A stretch of DNA of 64,000 nucleotides from RUG626 sp051866775 (GCA_051866775.1 JBJDXR010000047.1:124001-188000), one strand, 5' to 3'. Numbered from the stretch's first letter, positions 49,262 to 58,732 are shown. The notes: generated by a model not told the origin, from the sequence alone. Numbers and translations are program-made.

Positions 49262-50803
49262 TTATTTCGCATATTCCACTGCTTTTGTCTCCCTGAACAG
49301 GTTTACCTTTATCTGTCCCGGGTACTCAAGCTCCGCCTCGATCTTCTTGGCGATCTCGCGGGCCAGCAGGACCATCTCGTCCTCGCTTACCTCCTCAGGC
49401 TTGACCATGATGCGTATCTCGCGTCCGGCCTGAATGGCGTAGCAGCTATCCACACCCTTGAAGGACTTTGTAAGCTCCTCAAGCTTCTCAAGGCGCTTGA
49501 TGTAATTCTCTATGTTCTCTCTTCTGGCTCCGGGCCGCGCGGCGGATATCGTATCCGCAGCCTGTACAAGGCAGGCTATCAAGGTGTGCGGCTCAACGTC
49601 GCCGTGGTGGGCCTCAATGGCGTGGACCACTTCTTCGTTTTCCTTATAGCGTCTGGCCAGCTCAACGCCCAGCTGGACGTGGGAGCCTTCCATCTCGTGG
49701 TCGACTGATTTGCCCAAATCGTGGAGCAGTCCGGCACGCTTGGCCGTCGCCACATCCGCGCCCAACTCAGAGGCTAAAAGCCCGGCGATATGCGCGACCT
49801 CCTTGGAATGGTTAAGGACGTTCTGTCCATAGCTCGTGCGGTATTTCTGGCGGCCGATGAGCTTAACAAGCTCAGGATGCAGGCCGCGAACTCCCGTCTC
49901 GAATACTGCACGCTCTCCCTCGGCCTTGATGGTGGCATCCACCTCATTTTTCGCCTTCTCTACCATCTCCTCGATGCGGGCGGGATGTATACGTCCGTCG
50001 ACTATCAGCTTCTCAAGGGCAAGCCGCGCGATCTCGCGGCGCACCGGATCAAAGCTGGAAACCGTTATCGCTTCGGGTGTATCGTCTATGATAAGGTCAA
50101 CGCCCGTGAGCGTCTCTATGCTGCGGATATTGCGCCCCTCGCGTCCGATGATGCGTCCCTTCATCTCGTCATTGGGCAGGGGTACCACTGAGACGGTGGC
50201 TTCGGCAACATGGTCTGCGGCACAGCGCTGGATGGCAAGAGAGATATACTCCTTGGCTTTGGTGTCCGCTTCCTCCTTATAGCGGGCCTCGATCTCTTTG
50301 ATCTTCACTGCGACCTCATGGGTGCACTCAGACTCCACATTTTTAATGAGGTATGCCTTCGCCTCATCAATAGTGTATCCGGAGATCTTCTCCAACATTT
50401 CAAGCTGACTGCGCTTGATAAGCGCCACTTCTTCTCTGGCCGCGTCCAGACTGGCCAGCTTCTTCGTGACCTGATCGTTCTTGCGTTCTACGGTCTCGGA
50501 CTTTTTGTCCAGAGTCTCCTCTTTCTGCTGGAGCCTGCGCTCCTGTTTTTGTAGTTCTGCACGTCTTTCCTTGACCTCGCGCTCATACTCTGCGCGGCTG
50601 TTGTGTATTTCCTCTTTGGCCTCCAAAAGCGCCTCACGCTTCTTGCTCTCTGCGCTCTTAATGGCCTCATTGATGATTCTCTTTGCCTCCTCCTCAGCGC
50701 TCATTATCTCGCGCTCGGACACCTTTTTGCGGTACATAATTCCGGCAAAGAAGCCTATAGCTAACGCCACAACTGCTGCTATGGCGATATATAACCATGT
50801 CAT
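49262..50803 (-). CDS. rny: Ribonuclease Y
   Basis: 513 residues from ATG 50803. N-terminal membrane helix (LYIAIAAVVALAIGFFAGIMY), a long charged coiled coil (about 30-190), a KH domain (MKGRIIGREGRNIRSIETLTGVDLIIDD) and an HD domain (AGLLHDLGKSVDHE). It initiates mRNA decay in Firmicutes. GGAGG lies 13 bases upstream. No promoter or competing start is better. Confidence 0.96.
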   Translation of the reverse strand: MTWLYIAIAAVVALAIGFFAGIMYRKKVSEREIMSAEEEAKRIINEAIKSAESKKREALLEAKEEIHNSRAEYEREVKERRAELQKQERRLQQKEETLDKKSETVERKNDQVTKKLASLDAAREEVALIKRSQLEMLEKISGYTIDEAKAYLIKNVESECTHEVAVKIKEIEARYKEEADTKAKEYISLAIQRCAADHVAEATVSVVPLPNDEMKGRIIGREGRNIRSIETLTGVDLIIDDTPEAITVSSFDPVRREIARLALEKLIVDGRIHPARIEEMVEKAKNEVDATIKAEGERAVFETGVRGLHPELVKLIGRQKYRTSYGQNVLNHSKEVAHIAGLLASELGADVATAKRAGLLHDLGKSVDHEMEGSHVQLGVELARRYKENEEVVHAIEAHHGDVEPHTLIACLVQAADTISAARPGARRENIENYIKRLEKLEELTKSFKGVDSCYAIQAGREIRIMVKPEEVSEDEMVLLAREIAKKIEAELEYPGQIKVNLFRETKAVEYAK

Positions 50804-51000
50804 CCGGGTATACACACCTCCATTCCTTATTAAATTCTGTATGTGCAAACTTAATAAATATATTTACGAAATATCCCCAATTAATTTCGAAAATACCATA
50901 CACGTTATTTTACCGCCCATAAGATGTTATGTCAAGTAATTTTGATATTCTCAAATATGTGATGATCCGCCGCACTCCCGCCTTCTTTTTATCTGACCTC

Positions 51001-51029
51001 TTGTAAATCGCCTGCGCGGATACTATAAT
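51001..51029 (+). promoter_or_regulatory. Promoter of the plus-strand MATE gene
   Basis: TTGTAA (51001-51006), 17 bases, TATAAT (51024-51029), 30 bases before the start. Confidence 0.6.
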
Positions 51030-51059
51030 ATTTAATCATTCAAGAAGGATGTGCGCGTA

Positions 51060-52442
51060 TTGTCTGGTAAAAGCTCAAACGATTTCTCCAAAGGCAGTGT
51101 TGTCTCCAACATCATGCGTCTAGCCGCCCCCATGACTCTGGCTCAGCTTATAAACGTGCTGTATAACGTAGTGGACAGGGTATACATAGGCCATCTGCCC
51201 GAAGCCTCCACTCAGGCCTTGACCGGCATAGGCCTGGCCCTCCCGATAATAACCATAATAACGGCTTTCACAAACCTTTTCGGCACCGGCGGCGCCCCTC
51301 TATTCTCCATGGCGCGCGGTGCTGGCGACAAGGACCGCGCGGAGCGGATCATGGGAACGACCTTTTCCACGATGCTGCTTGTGGGCGCGGTGCTGGCGGT
51401 CACTTGCTTTGCCCTCCGCCGTCCGCTGCTCTACCTGTTCGGGGCCAGCGACGCCACATACCCCTATGCCGCCGCGTACATTGAGATATACCTTGCAGGC
51501 ACGCTCTTTGTGATGATAAGCCTGGGTATGAACAGCTTCATAAATGCCCAGGGCTTTGGCGTTACCGGTATGCTCACGGTCTCCATCGGCGCGGTGCTGA
51601 ACCTTATCCTTGACCCGCTTTTTATATTCGTTTTTGATATGGGCGTCAGAGGCGCCGCCACTGCGACGGTCGCTTCCCAGCTTATATCCGCCCTGTGGGT
51701 GCTGCGCTTTCTCACCGGCAAAAAAGCCGTAATAAAGCTCACAAGGCGCAGCCTCCATATAAGCCTCCCTCTCGTCCGGGAAATATGTACCCTCGGCATG
51801 TCAGGCTTCATCATGTCAATAACCAACGGCTCCGTCCAGATAATCTGCAACGCCACGCTTCAGCGCTGGGGCGGAGACCTTTATGTGGGCATAATGACCG
51901 TCATAAACTCCGTCCGCGAGATCGCCACAACTCCCATGACCGGCATAACAAGCGGCGCACAGCCCGTTATAAGCTTCAACTACGGCGCTAAGGAATACGG
52001 CAGGGTAAAAAGCGCCATCAAATTCATGTCAGCCGCTTGCATAGGAATCACTCTTGCCACATGGGGACTGATAGTCCTGTTCCCCCGTTTTTTTATTCAC
52101 CTGTTCAACAGTGACCCGGAGCTTTTAGAAAAAGGCGTTTCTGCCATGCATATCTACTTTTTCGGCATATTCCTGATGGCGCTCCAGCACTCGGGCCAGT
52201 CCACCTTTGTGGCGCTGGGGAAGTCCCGGCACGCCATTTTCTTTTCCCTTTTCCGAAAGGCCATAATAGTCATCCCCTTGACGCTCTGGCTTCCTACAGT
52301 AGCGGGGCTTGGCACCGACGGCGTGTTCCTCGCAGAACCGATTTCCAACCTCATTGGCGGCGGTGCGTGTTTTATAACAATGCTTCTGACCGTCTGGCCA
52401 AAGCTTACCGCCTTGCAGAAGGAGTCCGCCGTACGGCAGTAA
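51060..52442 (+). CDS. MATE family efflux transporter
   Basis: About 460 residues with twelve membrane segments in two MATE halves (PMTLAQLINVLYNVVDRVYIG at the N-terminus and GAQPVISFNYGAKEYGRVKSA in the second half). It exports drugs or toxic metabolites using Na+ or H+. The start is taken as TTG 51060 because AGAAGGA lies 10 bases upstream; the GTG at 51051 would sit one base after it. Confidence 0.86.
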   Translation: MSGKSSNDFSKGSVVSNIMRLAAPMTLAQLINVLYNVVDRVYIGHLPEASTQALTGIGLALPIITIITAFTNLFGTGGAPLFSMARGAGDKDRAERIMGTTFSTMLLVGAVLAVTCFALRRPLLYLFGASDATYPYAAAYIEIYLAGTLFVMISLGMNSFINAQGFGVTGMLTVSIGAVLNLILDPLFIFVFDMGVRGAATATVASQLISALWVLRFLTGKKAVIKLTRRSLHISLPLVREICTLGMSGFIMSITNGSVQIICNATLQRWGGDLYVGIMTVINSVREIATTPMTGITSGAQPVISFNYGAKEYGRVKSAIKFMSAACIGITLATWGLIVLFPRFFIHLFNSDPELLEKGVSAMHIYFFGIFLMALQHSGQSTFVALGKSRHAIFFSLFRKAIIVIPLTLWLPTVAGLGTDGVFLAEPISNLIGGGACFITMLLTVWPKLTALQKESAVRQ

Positions 52443-52479
52443 GAGTGAATTTTCATTATGCCGGTTTGCCCCTGGTACT

Positions 52480-52507
52480 TGACAGAAATCAACTTTGAGG
52501 TTACAAT
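52480..52507 (+). promoter_or_regulatory. Promoter of the tRNA-Arg gene
   Basis: TTGACA (52480-52485), 16 bases, TACAAT (52502-52507), 33 bases before the tRNA. Confidence 0.6.
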
Positions 52508-52540
52508 GTCAAATGCCAATCGGTCAATAACCGGATATAT

Positions 52541-52617
52541 GCCCATGTAGCTCAGCAGGATAGAGCGACCGCCTCCTAAGCGGTAGGTCGGAGGTTCGAA
52601 TCCCCTCATGGGTGCCA
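52541..52617 (+). tRNA. tRNA-Arg (anticodon CCT)
   Basis: 77 bases including an encoded CCA. The acceptor stem GCCCATG pairs with CATGGGT, D-arm GCTC...GAGC, anticodon stem ACCGC/GCGGT with loop CTCCTAA (anticodon CCT, AGG codons), and TTCGAAT loop. The T-stem has an A:C mismatch, and the last acceptor pair is G:U. Followed by its own terminator. Confidence 0.93.
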
Positions 52618-52618
52618 C

Positions 52619-52655
52619 GTCGCCGCGGACTGCATATCGTTCGCGGCGGCTTTTT
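52619..52655 (+). terminator. Terminator of the tRNA-Arg gene
   Basis: A 10-bp GC-rich stem (52619-52628 with 52641-52650, one G:T and one G:U pair) followed by TTTTT. Confidence 0.85.
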
Positions 52656-52659
52656 ATTT

Positions 52660-52699
52660 AAAAAAAGGAATCACCTGATCTTCAGGTGATTCCTTTTTT
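52660..52699. terminator. Bidirectional terminator before the minus-strand MATE gene
   Basis: A perfect stem of about 18 bp (52660-52678 with 52682-52699) flanked by A- and T-runs. A smaller hairpin, CAGCC/GGCTG with TTTTTCTTTT, follows at 52707-52735. Confidence 0.85.
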
Positions 52700-52745
52700 G
52701 TTTTCGCAGCCTTTTGCGGCTGTTTTTCTTTTCGTATAATTAGGC

Positions 52746-54146
52746 TCAATCCTCGGACAGCAGCTTGCGGCGCTTCCAGTAGCCTCCGTAGAAGTAGATC
52801 ATGCACACGATCGCCGGCAGCACTCGGGATATCGCCACGCCCCAGAAATAGCCAAGGCTCGTCATGTACCAGTCGGTCTCCGGTGTAACTCCAAAGATGA
52901 CATGTACAAACAGCAGGCTCGCGCCGATTTTGCAGACCACCCCGTCAAGTATTCCCAGCACAAAGTTCAGCGAGGCATTTCCCGCGCCGATGACCATTGA
53001 CTGATAGGAGCCTGTGACGGCCGAGACAAAGACGTGTATCACAAGTATCTGAAGGTATACCTTGCCAAGCGCGATAACCTCCTCATTTGTCGTAAATATT
53101 CCGAACACCTGATGAGGGAATATCAGAATAACAGCAGACACTATCGCCGCAAACCCCAGGCAGCACAACAGCGTGCAGTGGACGACCTTCTTGGCCCGGT
53201 CATATTTCTTCGCGCCTAAGTTCTGCCCTACCATCGCCGCACAGGCCTGCGCAACACTGGTGGAGAATATCTCCAGGAATTTCTGAAGCTTATTCCCTAT
53301 TCCGTTTGTGCCGGACGCTATATCACCGCAGGCGTTAACGTTGGCGTTTACCCACAGCATTGAGAAATGCACCAGAATGGAGCGGGCCGCCTGAGGCAGG
53401 CCGATCTTCAGGATCACCTTCAAATGCTCCTTCTCGCACCTGAAGTAGCTGAGCTTCAATTCAAACTCAAAGGCATCTCTGTGCTTGTACATATAGACAA
53501 AGGTCGCCGCAAAGGAGGCTATCTGGGAAGCCACCGTCGCTATTGCCGTACCCGCCGCCTGAAGGTCTAATACCGCAACCAGCAAAATGTCAAGGAAGAT
53601 GTTTACGGTTGCTGCGATTATGATGAAGATAAGAGGCCGCTTCGACTCCCCCATGCCCCGCAGCAGTCCGCAGACGGCGTTGTAACCGAAGATAAACGGC
53701 AGTCCAAAGGCCGTTATCACCATGTATGCCGTCGCCTGTGAAAATGCCGACTCCGCGCAGTTTAGAAGCTCAAGTATGGGCTTATGAAATATCAGCAGGA
53801 TAACCATAAGCACAGTGGAAATTATAAGCATCATGGAAATAAAGGTGCCTATAGCTCTTTTCAGCTTCTGCTCCTGTTTTGCTCCTGCAAGCTGGGCTAT
53901 GTATATTTGTCCCGCCGTTGCAAAGGCCGTGGCCACCGGTGTTAGAAAATCAACGACCTCACCGCCTACGCTGACTCCGACTGTTCCGTTATTTCCTACA
54001 AACCGCCCAATGACCATCAGGTCCACCATTGAATACAGCTGCTGGACCAAATTCATCAATACGATGGGAAACGCAAATATAAGCAGCGACTTCATGATCG
54101 ACCCCTGCGTCAGGTCCCGTCCCACCGTTTTTGTGCCTGTGCTCAA
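52746..54146 (-). CDS. MATE family efflux transporter (second)
   Basis: 466 residues, twelve membrane segments; LVQQLYSMVDLMVIGRFVGNNG and GMGESKRPLIFI are typical of the DinF-type MATE subgroup. Start TTG 54146 with GGGGGAG five bases upstream. It faces away from the first MATE gene across the tRNA; the two belong to different subgroups rather than being a recent duplication. Confidence 0.87.
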   Translation of the reverse strand: MSTGTKTVGRDLTQGSIMKSLLIFAFPIVLMNLVQQLYSMVDLMVIGRFVGNNGTVGVSVGGEVVDFLTPVATAFATAGQIYIAQLAGAKQEQKLKRAIGTFISMMLIISTVLMVILLIFHKPILELLNCAESAFSQATAYMVITAFGLPFIFGYNAVCGLLRGMGESKRPLIFIIIAATVNIFLDILLVAVLDLQAAGTAIATVASQIASFAATFVYMYKHRDAFEFELKLSYFRCEKEHLKVILKIGLPQAARSILVHFSMLWVNANVNACGDIASGTNGIGNKLQKFLEIFSTSVAQACAAMVGQNLGAKKYDRAKKVVHCTLLCCLGFAAIVSAVILIFPHQVFGIFTTNEEVIALGKVYLQILVIHVFVSAVTGSYQSMVIGAGNASLNFVLGILDGVVCKIGASLLFVHVIFGVTPETDWYMTSLGYFWGVAISRVLPAIVCMIYFYGGYWKRRKLLSED

Positions 54147-54252
54147 GTAATCTCCCCCTTATTTTCTTTTGTTCTTTATCACACTGTATTATTTTAAATG
54201 TAGCACACAAACTGTGGAATAACATTTTTGTTAACACTGTGCAAACAAAATG
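54147..54252. other. Divergent region before the MATE gene and the noncoding transcript
   Basis: AT-rich bases between the MATE start and the plus-strand promoter at 54253. It should carry the MATE promoter; nothing further is recognisable. Confidence 0.4.
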
Positions 54253-54282
54253 TTGACATCCGTGTTTGCAGAAATATATAAT
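54253..54282 (+). promoter_or_regulatory. Strong promoter with no coding gene behind it
   Basis: TTGACA (54253-54258), 18 bases, TATAAT (54277-54282): both hexamers are consensus. Confidence 0.75.
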
Positions 54283-54288
54283 AAAATT

Positions 54289-54622
54289 TATCTTATTCGT
54301 CTACTAATTCAGCAGAGAATAGGAAATTTTTTGAAAGGGAGCAAAAATAGGGGGGCAGTTCCTTTATGTGGGACGGCAGCGAAGGCTTCGCTTCACCTTT
54401 ACCAAGCAGTCCGGAGGCATCCACACCATTAATAATGTACCATTAATAATGTAAAGACCGGAAAGTATTCGGCATATGCCCACGGGTCCTCCCGTGGGGA
54501 GTTTGCCTGCATAATGATGCGTTACCTTGGCGGTTCATATGACTGCGGCAATATAAAGTAAAGCAACGCTCACACTATTATTAAGCGGCGCTGAGATTTT
54601 ATGATCTCAGCGCCGCTTTTTT
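54289..54622 (+). ncRNA. Candidate free-standing noncoding RNA (~330 nt)
   Basis: The segment starts at a consensus promoter and ends at a 15-bp perfect stem (54583-54597 with 54604-54618) followed by TTTTTT. No convincing reading frame lies between; the longest ATG frame with any upstream purines is 26 codons (54366-54446). It contains AGCGAAG/CTTCGCT and CCCACGGG-TCCT-CCCGTGGG hairpins and an exact tandem 14-mer. It does not match tmRNA, RNase P RNA or SRP RNA by eye. The next gene is convergent, so this is not a leader. Confidence 0.6.
54426..54453 (+). repeat. Tandem 14-bp repeat inside the candidate ncRNA
   Basis: Two exact adjacent copies of CCATTAATAATGTA (54426-54439 and 54440-54453). 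Confidence 0.85.
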
Positions 54623-54746
54623 ACCGTTTTTTTAATTAAAAAGGTGTCTCATTTTTCCGCTTATACATTTTAATATATTATGTTATAATGGTATCAGCTA
54701 TTGAGCCGCAGCCTAAGGCAAACCGCAATCCGGTTCTGTACGGAAT

Positions 54747-55640
54747 TCAGCCGCCCAGTTTTTCCTTCTCCATACCGCTGCATATATCCGCAAAGCGCGT
54801 CAATGTGCTGGAAAAAAATTTGTTCTTTCTGTATACAAGGTCGAACGTCCGAGACAGGTTCGTGTCCTCAATGGGACATACGCAAAGCTCCCCGCGCAAA
54901 AGCTCGCGCCGCACCAGCCTTGCCGACATGACCGTTATTCCAAGATTGTGGAGCACCGCCTCCTTTATCGCCTCAAAGCTGTAGCTGCTCCAGGATGGGC
55001 TGCATATAAGCCCATGCTCGCTCATGGCCGTCTCGAGCTTCGCCCGGGTCCCGCTGCCCACTTCACGCAGTATAAGTTCCTCCTTTACCAGCTCCGCAAT
55101 TTTTACGGAGCTGCGGCCGCTGAACGGGTGCTTTGGCGAGCATATCACAGCAAGCTCGTCATTTATCACCGGCTTTACCACCAGATCCGGCGTCTTGACA
55201 TCTCCCTCAACAAGGCCGATATCAAGCTCACTTTTCAGGAGCTTCTCCTCGATTATCTTCGTATTTGCGACGCTGACCTCGCACTTTACCTCCGGTGTCT
55301 CAGCACGCAGAAGCTCGATTATCGGCGCAATGACGCACACTCCCACAGTCGCCGTGGCTCCGATGCGTATCCCGGGGTTATGGGATTCGTTCCGCAGGAA
55401 GCGCTCCAACTCCTCATTGAGATGTATTATACCGTTTGAATACCCCAGAAGCCTCCTGCCCGCCGGCGTCAGGCGCAGCCTGCGGCCTGTGCGGTCAAAA
55501 AGCTTCACGCTATATTCCTTCTCAATATCGGATATGGCAAGGCTGACAGAAGGTTGGGTTATATACAGCTTCTCCGCCGCGGCGCTCATACTGCCTGTGT
55601 CTGCGACCGTTACGAATATTTCCATGTTGCGTATGGTCAT
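54747..55640 (-). CDS. LysR family regulator divergent from asrABC
   Basis: About 297 residues. N-terminal winged helix (MEIFVTVADTGSMSAAAEKLYITQPSVSLAISDIEKEYSVKLFDR pattern) and a ligand-binding domain (about 90-290). The sequence is of the CysL/CbbR-like group. Divergent from the sulfite reductase operon, so it probably controls it, as LysR regulators often do for adjacent sulfur genes. Start ATG 55640 with AAGGA 12 bases upstream. Confidence 0.87.
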   Translation of the reverse strand: MTIRNMEIFVTVADTGSMSAAAEKLYITQPSVSLAISDIEKEYSVKLFDRTGRRLRLTPAGRRLLGYSNGIIHLNEELERFLRNESHNPGIRIGATATVGVCVIAPIIELLRAETPEVKCEVSVANTKIIEEKLLKSELDIGLVEGDVKTPDLVVKPVINDELAVICSPKHPFSGRSSVKIAELVKEELILREVGSGTRAKLETAMSEHGLICSPSWSSYSFEAIKEAVLHNLGITVMSARLVRRELLRGELCVCPIEDTNLSRTFDLVYRKNKFFSSTLTRFADICSGMEKEKLGG

Positions 55641-55743
55641 GTTTTCACCATTCCTTAATGTGATTTCACCGTTACCCACAGATATAGGTTTTTCCCTATA
55701 GTTTATATTAGTATATTAGCATTTTACAAACGGCACGTCAAAT

Positions 55744-55766
55744 GTTAATCTTGTGTCAATGTTAAC
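55744..55766. promoter_or_regulatory. Inverted repeat in the asrABC upstream region
   Basis: GTTAA (55744-55748) and TTAAC (55762-55766) with 13 bases between, inside a direct repeat of AATGTTAA. It is a candidate operator for the LysR protein or a redox regulator (Rex-like half-sites). The exact asrA promoter could not be placed. Confidence 0.4.
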
Positions 55767-55806
55767 TTGAAGGTTTAGCAAAATAAGTAGGAGGGGTACA
55801 ACACAT

Positions 55807-56841
55807 ATGAGCTACAGACTTTCATCTTCCGAAACGGAAAAGCTGTTTGCAAAGCTTGCGGAGACATACGATATTTATGCTCCCAAGTGTTTCCCAAAGC
55901 AAGGCCGCTTTTCTGACACAGACGTCATCAAGTATGACAAGATCTCTTCACTGAGCGAGGTCGTCTGGGACAAGAAATCCACCTATCCCATGAAGGAGGT
56001 CCTCACTCCCATTCAGCAGGCGATATTCTACTTCACCGAGGATGAGTACCGCGCAAGCAAGGGCAAGACCCGTCCAATGCTTATCTTCGCACGTCCCTGC
56101 GACATAAACGCAATGGAGGTTCAGGCGAGAATCTATGCTGGCAACGGCGGCTTCACCGATATGTACTATGAGCGTATGCATGAGAGAGCCAAATACATAC
56201 TCATGCCCTGCAACGGCGGCGATGACACCTGCTTCTGCGTCAGCATGGGCACAAACACCACCGAAAATTATTCCATGGCCGTTAAGAATACCGAGGACGG
56301 TATGCTTATCGAGGTAAAGGACGCCGATCTTGCGTCTTACTTTGAGGGTGCTGAGAGTGCGGAGTTTGCTCCTGAGTTCGTCACTGAGAATGAGCTTGAG
56401 GCGCACATCCCCGACATCCCCAACAAAGAGGTCCTCAAGGCCCTTAAGAACCATCCCATGTGGAAACAGTTCAACGGCCGCTGCATCTCCTGCGGAGCCT
56501 GCACCGTCGCCTGTTCAACCTGCACCTGCTTCACCACCAGAGACGTCATCTACGGCGACAATCCTGAGGTGGGTGAGCGCCGCAGGGTTTCCGCCTCCTG
56601 CCAGATCGACACCTTTGCAAAGGTCGCCGGCGGCGGAGATTACCGCACCACAGCCGGAGACCGTATGCGTTACAAGATGCTCCACAAATTCCACGACTAC
56701 AAGGCACGCTTTGGCGATTCCAATATGTGTGTCGGCTGCGGCCGCTGCACGGCCCGCTGCCCCGAGTACATCTCCATCACTGCAACGCTTGACAAGATGT
56801 GCGCCGCCGTCGCGGAGATCAAAGCCGAAATGGGCGAATAA
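55807..56841 (+). CDS. asrA: Anaerobic sulfite reductase subunit A
   Basis: 344 residues. Two C-terminal 4Fe-4S motifs: CISCGACTVACSTCTC (about 226-241, with CxxCxxxC plus extra Cys) and CVGCGRCTARCP (about 305-316). The N-terminal region is typical of AsrA. It passes electrons from AsrB to AsrC. GTAGGAGGGG provides the ribosome site. First of three tightly spaced genes. Confidence 0.93.
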   Translation: MSYRLSSSETEKLFAKLAETYDIYAPKCFPKQGRFSDTDVIKYDKISSLSEVVWDKKSTYPMKEVLTPIQQAIFYFTEDEYRASKGKTRPMLIFARPCDINAMEVQARIYAGNGGFTDMYYERMHERAKYILMPCNGGDDTCFCVSMGTNTTENYSMAVKNTEDGMLIEVKDADLASYFEGAESAEFAPEFVTENELEAHIPDIPNKEVLKALKNHPMWKQFNGRCISCGACTVACSTCTCFTTRDVIYGDNPEVGERRRVSASCQIDTFAKVAGGGDYRTTAGDRMRYKMLHKFHDYKARFGDSNMCVGCGRCTARCPEYISITATLDKMCAAVAEIKAEMGE

Positions 56842-56856
56842 GAAAGGAGCATGAAC

Positions 56857-57648
56857 ATGACAAACTGCGTTCAGCCTCAGCCTTACGAGATCATAAATGT
56901 AAAGCATGAGACAGATATCGAATATACCTTCCGTATAGCTACAGACATAAAGCCCCAGCACGGCCAGTTCCTTCAGCTCTCCGTACCTATGATCGGCGAG
57001 TGCCCGATCTCCGTCAGCGAGCAGGGCGACGGCTGGCTCGAGTTCACTATCCGCAAGGTCGGAAAGGTAACCGACGTGATCTTCTCCAAGCAGGCGGGAG
57101 ACAAGCTCTTCCTCCGCGGCCCCTATGGCAAGGGCTGGCCTATGGATGAGATAAAGGGCAAGCACCTCTTTGTCATCGCCGGCGGTACCGGCGTATCCCC
57201 CGTCCGCAGCCTCTTGAACTACTGCGCGAAGAACCCCGGTTTTGTGGAGTCCGTCTCCCTCATTTCCGGCTTTAAGAGCTTCGACAGCGTTCTTTTCAGA
57301 AACGACCTTGAGACCTGGAAGAGCAAGTTTAACACATGGTTCTGCCTGGACAACGAGGAGCATGAGGGCTTCCATAAGGGCTTCGTGACCAACTTTGTTA
57401 AGGAGCTTCCTCTCAAGGAGGCCGGAGATAACTACGCTGTGGTAGTCGTCGGTCCTCCTCCCATGATGAAGTTCACCGGACTTGAGCTTCTCAAGAACGG
57501 ATTTGACGAGAATAAAATTTGGATGAGCTTTGAGAGAAAGATGTCCTGTGCCGTCGGCAAGTGCGGGCACTGCCGTATAGACGAAGTCTACGTCTGTCTG
57601 GATGGCCCTGTATTCCCGTACACCGTCGCAAGAGATCTTGTTGACTGA
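56857..57648 (+). CDS. asrB: Anaerobic sulfite reductase subunit B
   Basis: 263 residues of the ferredoxin-NADP reductase type: FAD-binding region (about 15-95), NAD(H) site GGTGVSPVRSLL (about 110-121) and a C-terminal Cys cluster SCAVGKCGHCRI for a 2Fe-2S centre. It takes electrons from NADH for sulfite reduction. The start is ATG 56857 because GGAG is only one base before the ATG at 56851. Confidence 0.93.
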   Translation: MTNCVQPQPYEIINVKHETDIEYTFRIATDIKPQHGQFLQLSVPMIGECPISVSEQGDGWLEFTIRKVGKVTDVIFSKQAGDKLFLRGPYGKGWPMDEIKGKHLFVIAGGTGVSPVRSLLNYCAKNPGFVESVSLISGFKSFDSVLFRNDLETWKSKFNTWFCLDNEEHEGFHKGFVTNFVKELPLKEAGDNYAVVVVGPPPMMKFTGLELLKNGFDENKIWMSFERKMSCAVGKCGHCRIDEVYVCLDGPVFPYTVARDLVD

Positions 57649-57661
57649 GGAGGGTAATTAC

Positions 57662-58732
57662 ATGAACAGAGATATAAACATTAAGGAAACACGTCTTAAC
57701 TGCTTCCGTCAGTCCAAGGTAGACGGGGAGTTTATGCTTCAGATGCGCGTCCCCGGCGGTATGGTAGACGCTAAGTATCTTGACGTTATTCAGCACATTT
57801 CCAAGACCTGGGGCGACGGAAATATGCACTTCGGCACCCGCCAGACCTTTGACGTATGCGGGATCAAGTATGACGACATCCCCGCTGTCAACGCCTATAT
57901 CGAGGATTACATCCGCGAAGTGGACGCAGAGATGTGCAACGTCAATATGGACACCGTCGCCGGTGAGCCTCATGAGTGGGATCCGAAGTCCGGCTATCCC
58001 ACCATCGGCGCAAGAAATATCACCGCCTGCATAGGCAATTACCACTGCATCTGCGGCAACATCAACACCTTTGAGCTTGCCCGTAAGATTGAGAACATCA
58101 TCTTCCCCAGCCATTACCATATCAAGATAAACATCGCCGGCTGCCCCAATGACTGCAACAAGGCCCACCTTTGCGATTTCGGCATCATCGGCTGTGCTAA
58201 GATCGATTACCATCCTGACCGCTGCATAGGCTGCGGCCTGTGTGCCAAGAAGTGCGAGCACGGCGCAACACGCGTTCTGTCCCTCAACCCCCAGACCGGA
58301 AAGATCGACAAGGACCCCTGCTGCTGCGTCGGCTGCGGCGAGTGCGTAAAGGCCTGCCCGGCCAGCGCATGGACCCGTAAGCCCACCCCCTTCTATAAAG
58401 TCATCGTCGGCGGACGTACCGGCCGCCAGACCCCGAGACTGGGCAAGATGTTCCTTAACTGGGCCTCTGAGGACGTAGTTTTAGGAGTCCTCAAGAACTG
58501 GCAGAAGTTCTCCGCATGGGTCATGGACTACAAGCCCGAGTATCTCCACGGCGGACACCTGATCGACCGTGCCGGCTACAAGAAGTTCAAAGAGATCATA
58601 CTTGACGGCGTCGAGCTGAACCCCGAGTGCTTGGTTGCAGAGGATATATTCTGGACTGAGACTGAGTATCGCTCCAATTACAACGTCAAGCCCCTGTCCA
58701 TGCATCACACCGCAGGTCCTCAGGCAAAATAA
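57662..58732 (+). CDS. asrC: Anaerobic sulfite reductase subunit C (siroheme subunit)
   Basis: 356 residues. Siroheme/4Fe-4S region with HFGTRQTF and the C-x-x-x-C... sequence CPNDCNKAHLCDFG (about 161-174), then an inserted ferredoxin domain with CIGCGLCAKKCEHG and CCCVGCGECVKACP. It reduces sulfite to sulfide with six electrons. Start ATG 57662 after GAGGAGGG; an upstream in-frame ATG lies inside asrB. Its siroheme cofactor is made by genes 3 kb downstream. Confidence 0.94.
   Translation: MNRDINIKETRLNCFRQSKVDGEFMLQMRVPGGMVDAKYLDVIQHISKTWGDGNMHFGTRQTFDVCGIKYDDIPAVNAYIEDYIREVDAEMCNVNMDTVAGEPHEWDPKSGYPTIGARNITACIGNYHCICGNINTFELARKIENIIFPSHYHIKINIAGCPNDCNKAHLCDFGIIGCAKIDYHPDRCIGCGLCAKKCEHGATRVLSLNPQTGKIDKDPCCCVGCGECVKACPASAWTRKPTPFYKVIVGGRTGRQTPRLGKMFLNWASEDVVLGVLKNWQKFSAWVMDYKPEYLHGGHLIDRAGYKKFKEIILDGVELNPECLVAEDIFWTETEYRSNYNVKPLSMHHTAGPQAK

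Noticed and set aside
54250..54432. A 60-codon plus-strand frame starting inside the promoter of the candidate RNA
   Set aside because: Its start lies upstream of the predicted transcription start and there is no ribosome site.
54289..54622. Identification of the non-coding transcript as 6S, SRP, tmRNA or RNase P RNA
   Set aside because: None of the conserved sequences I know for those RNAs is present, and the size suits neither 6S nor SRP; left unnamed.
56515..58261. Two long minus-strand frames opposite asrA, asrB and asrC
   Set aside because: The plus strand carries complete sulfite reductase subunits with cluster motifs; the antisense frames are only side effects of codon bias.
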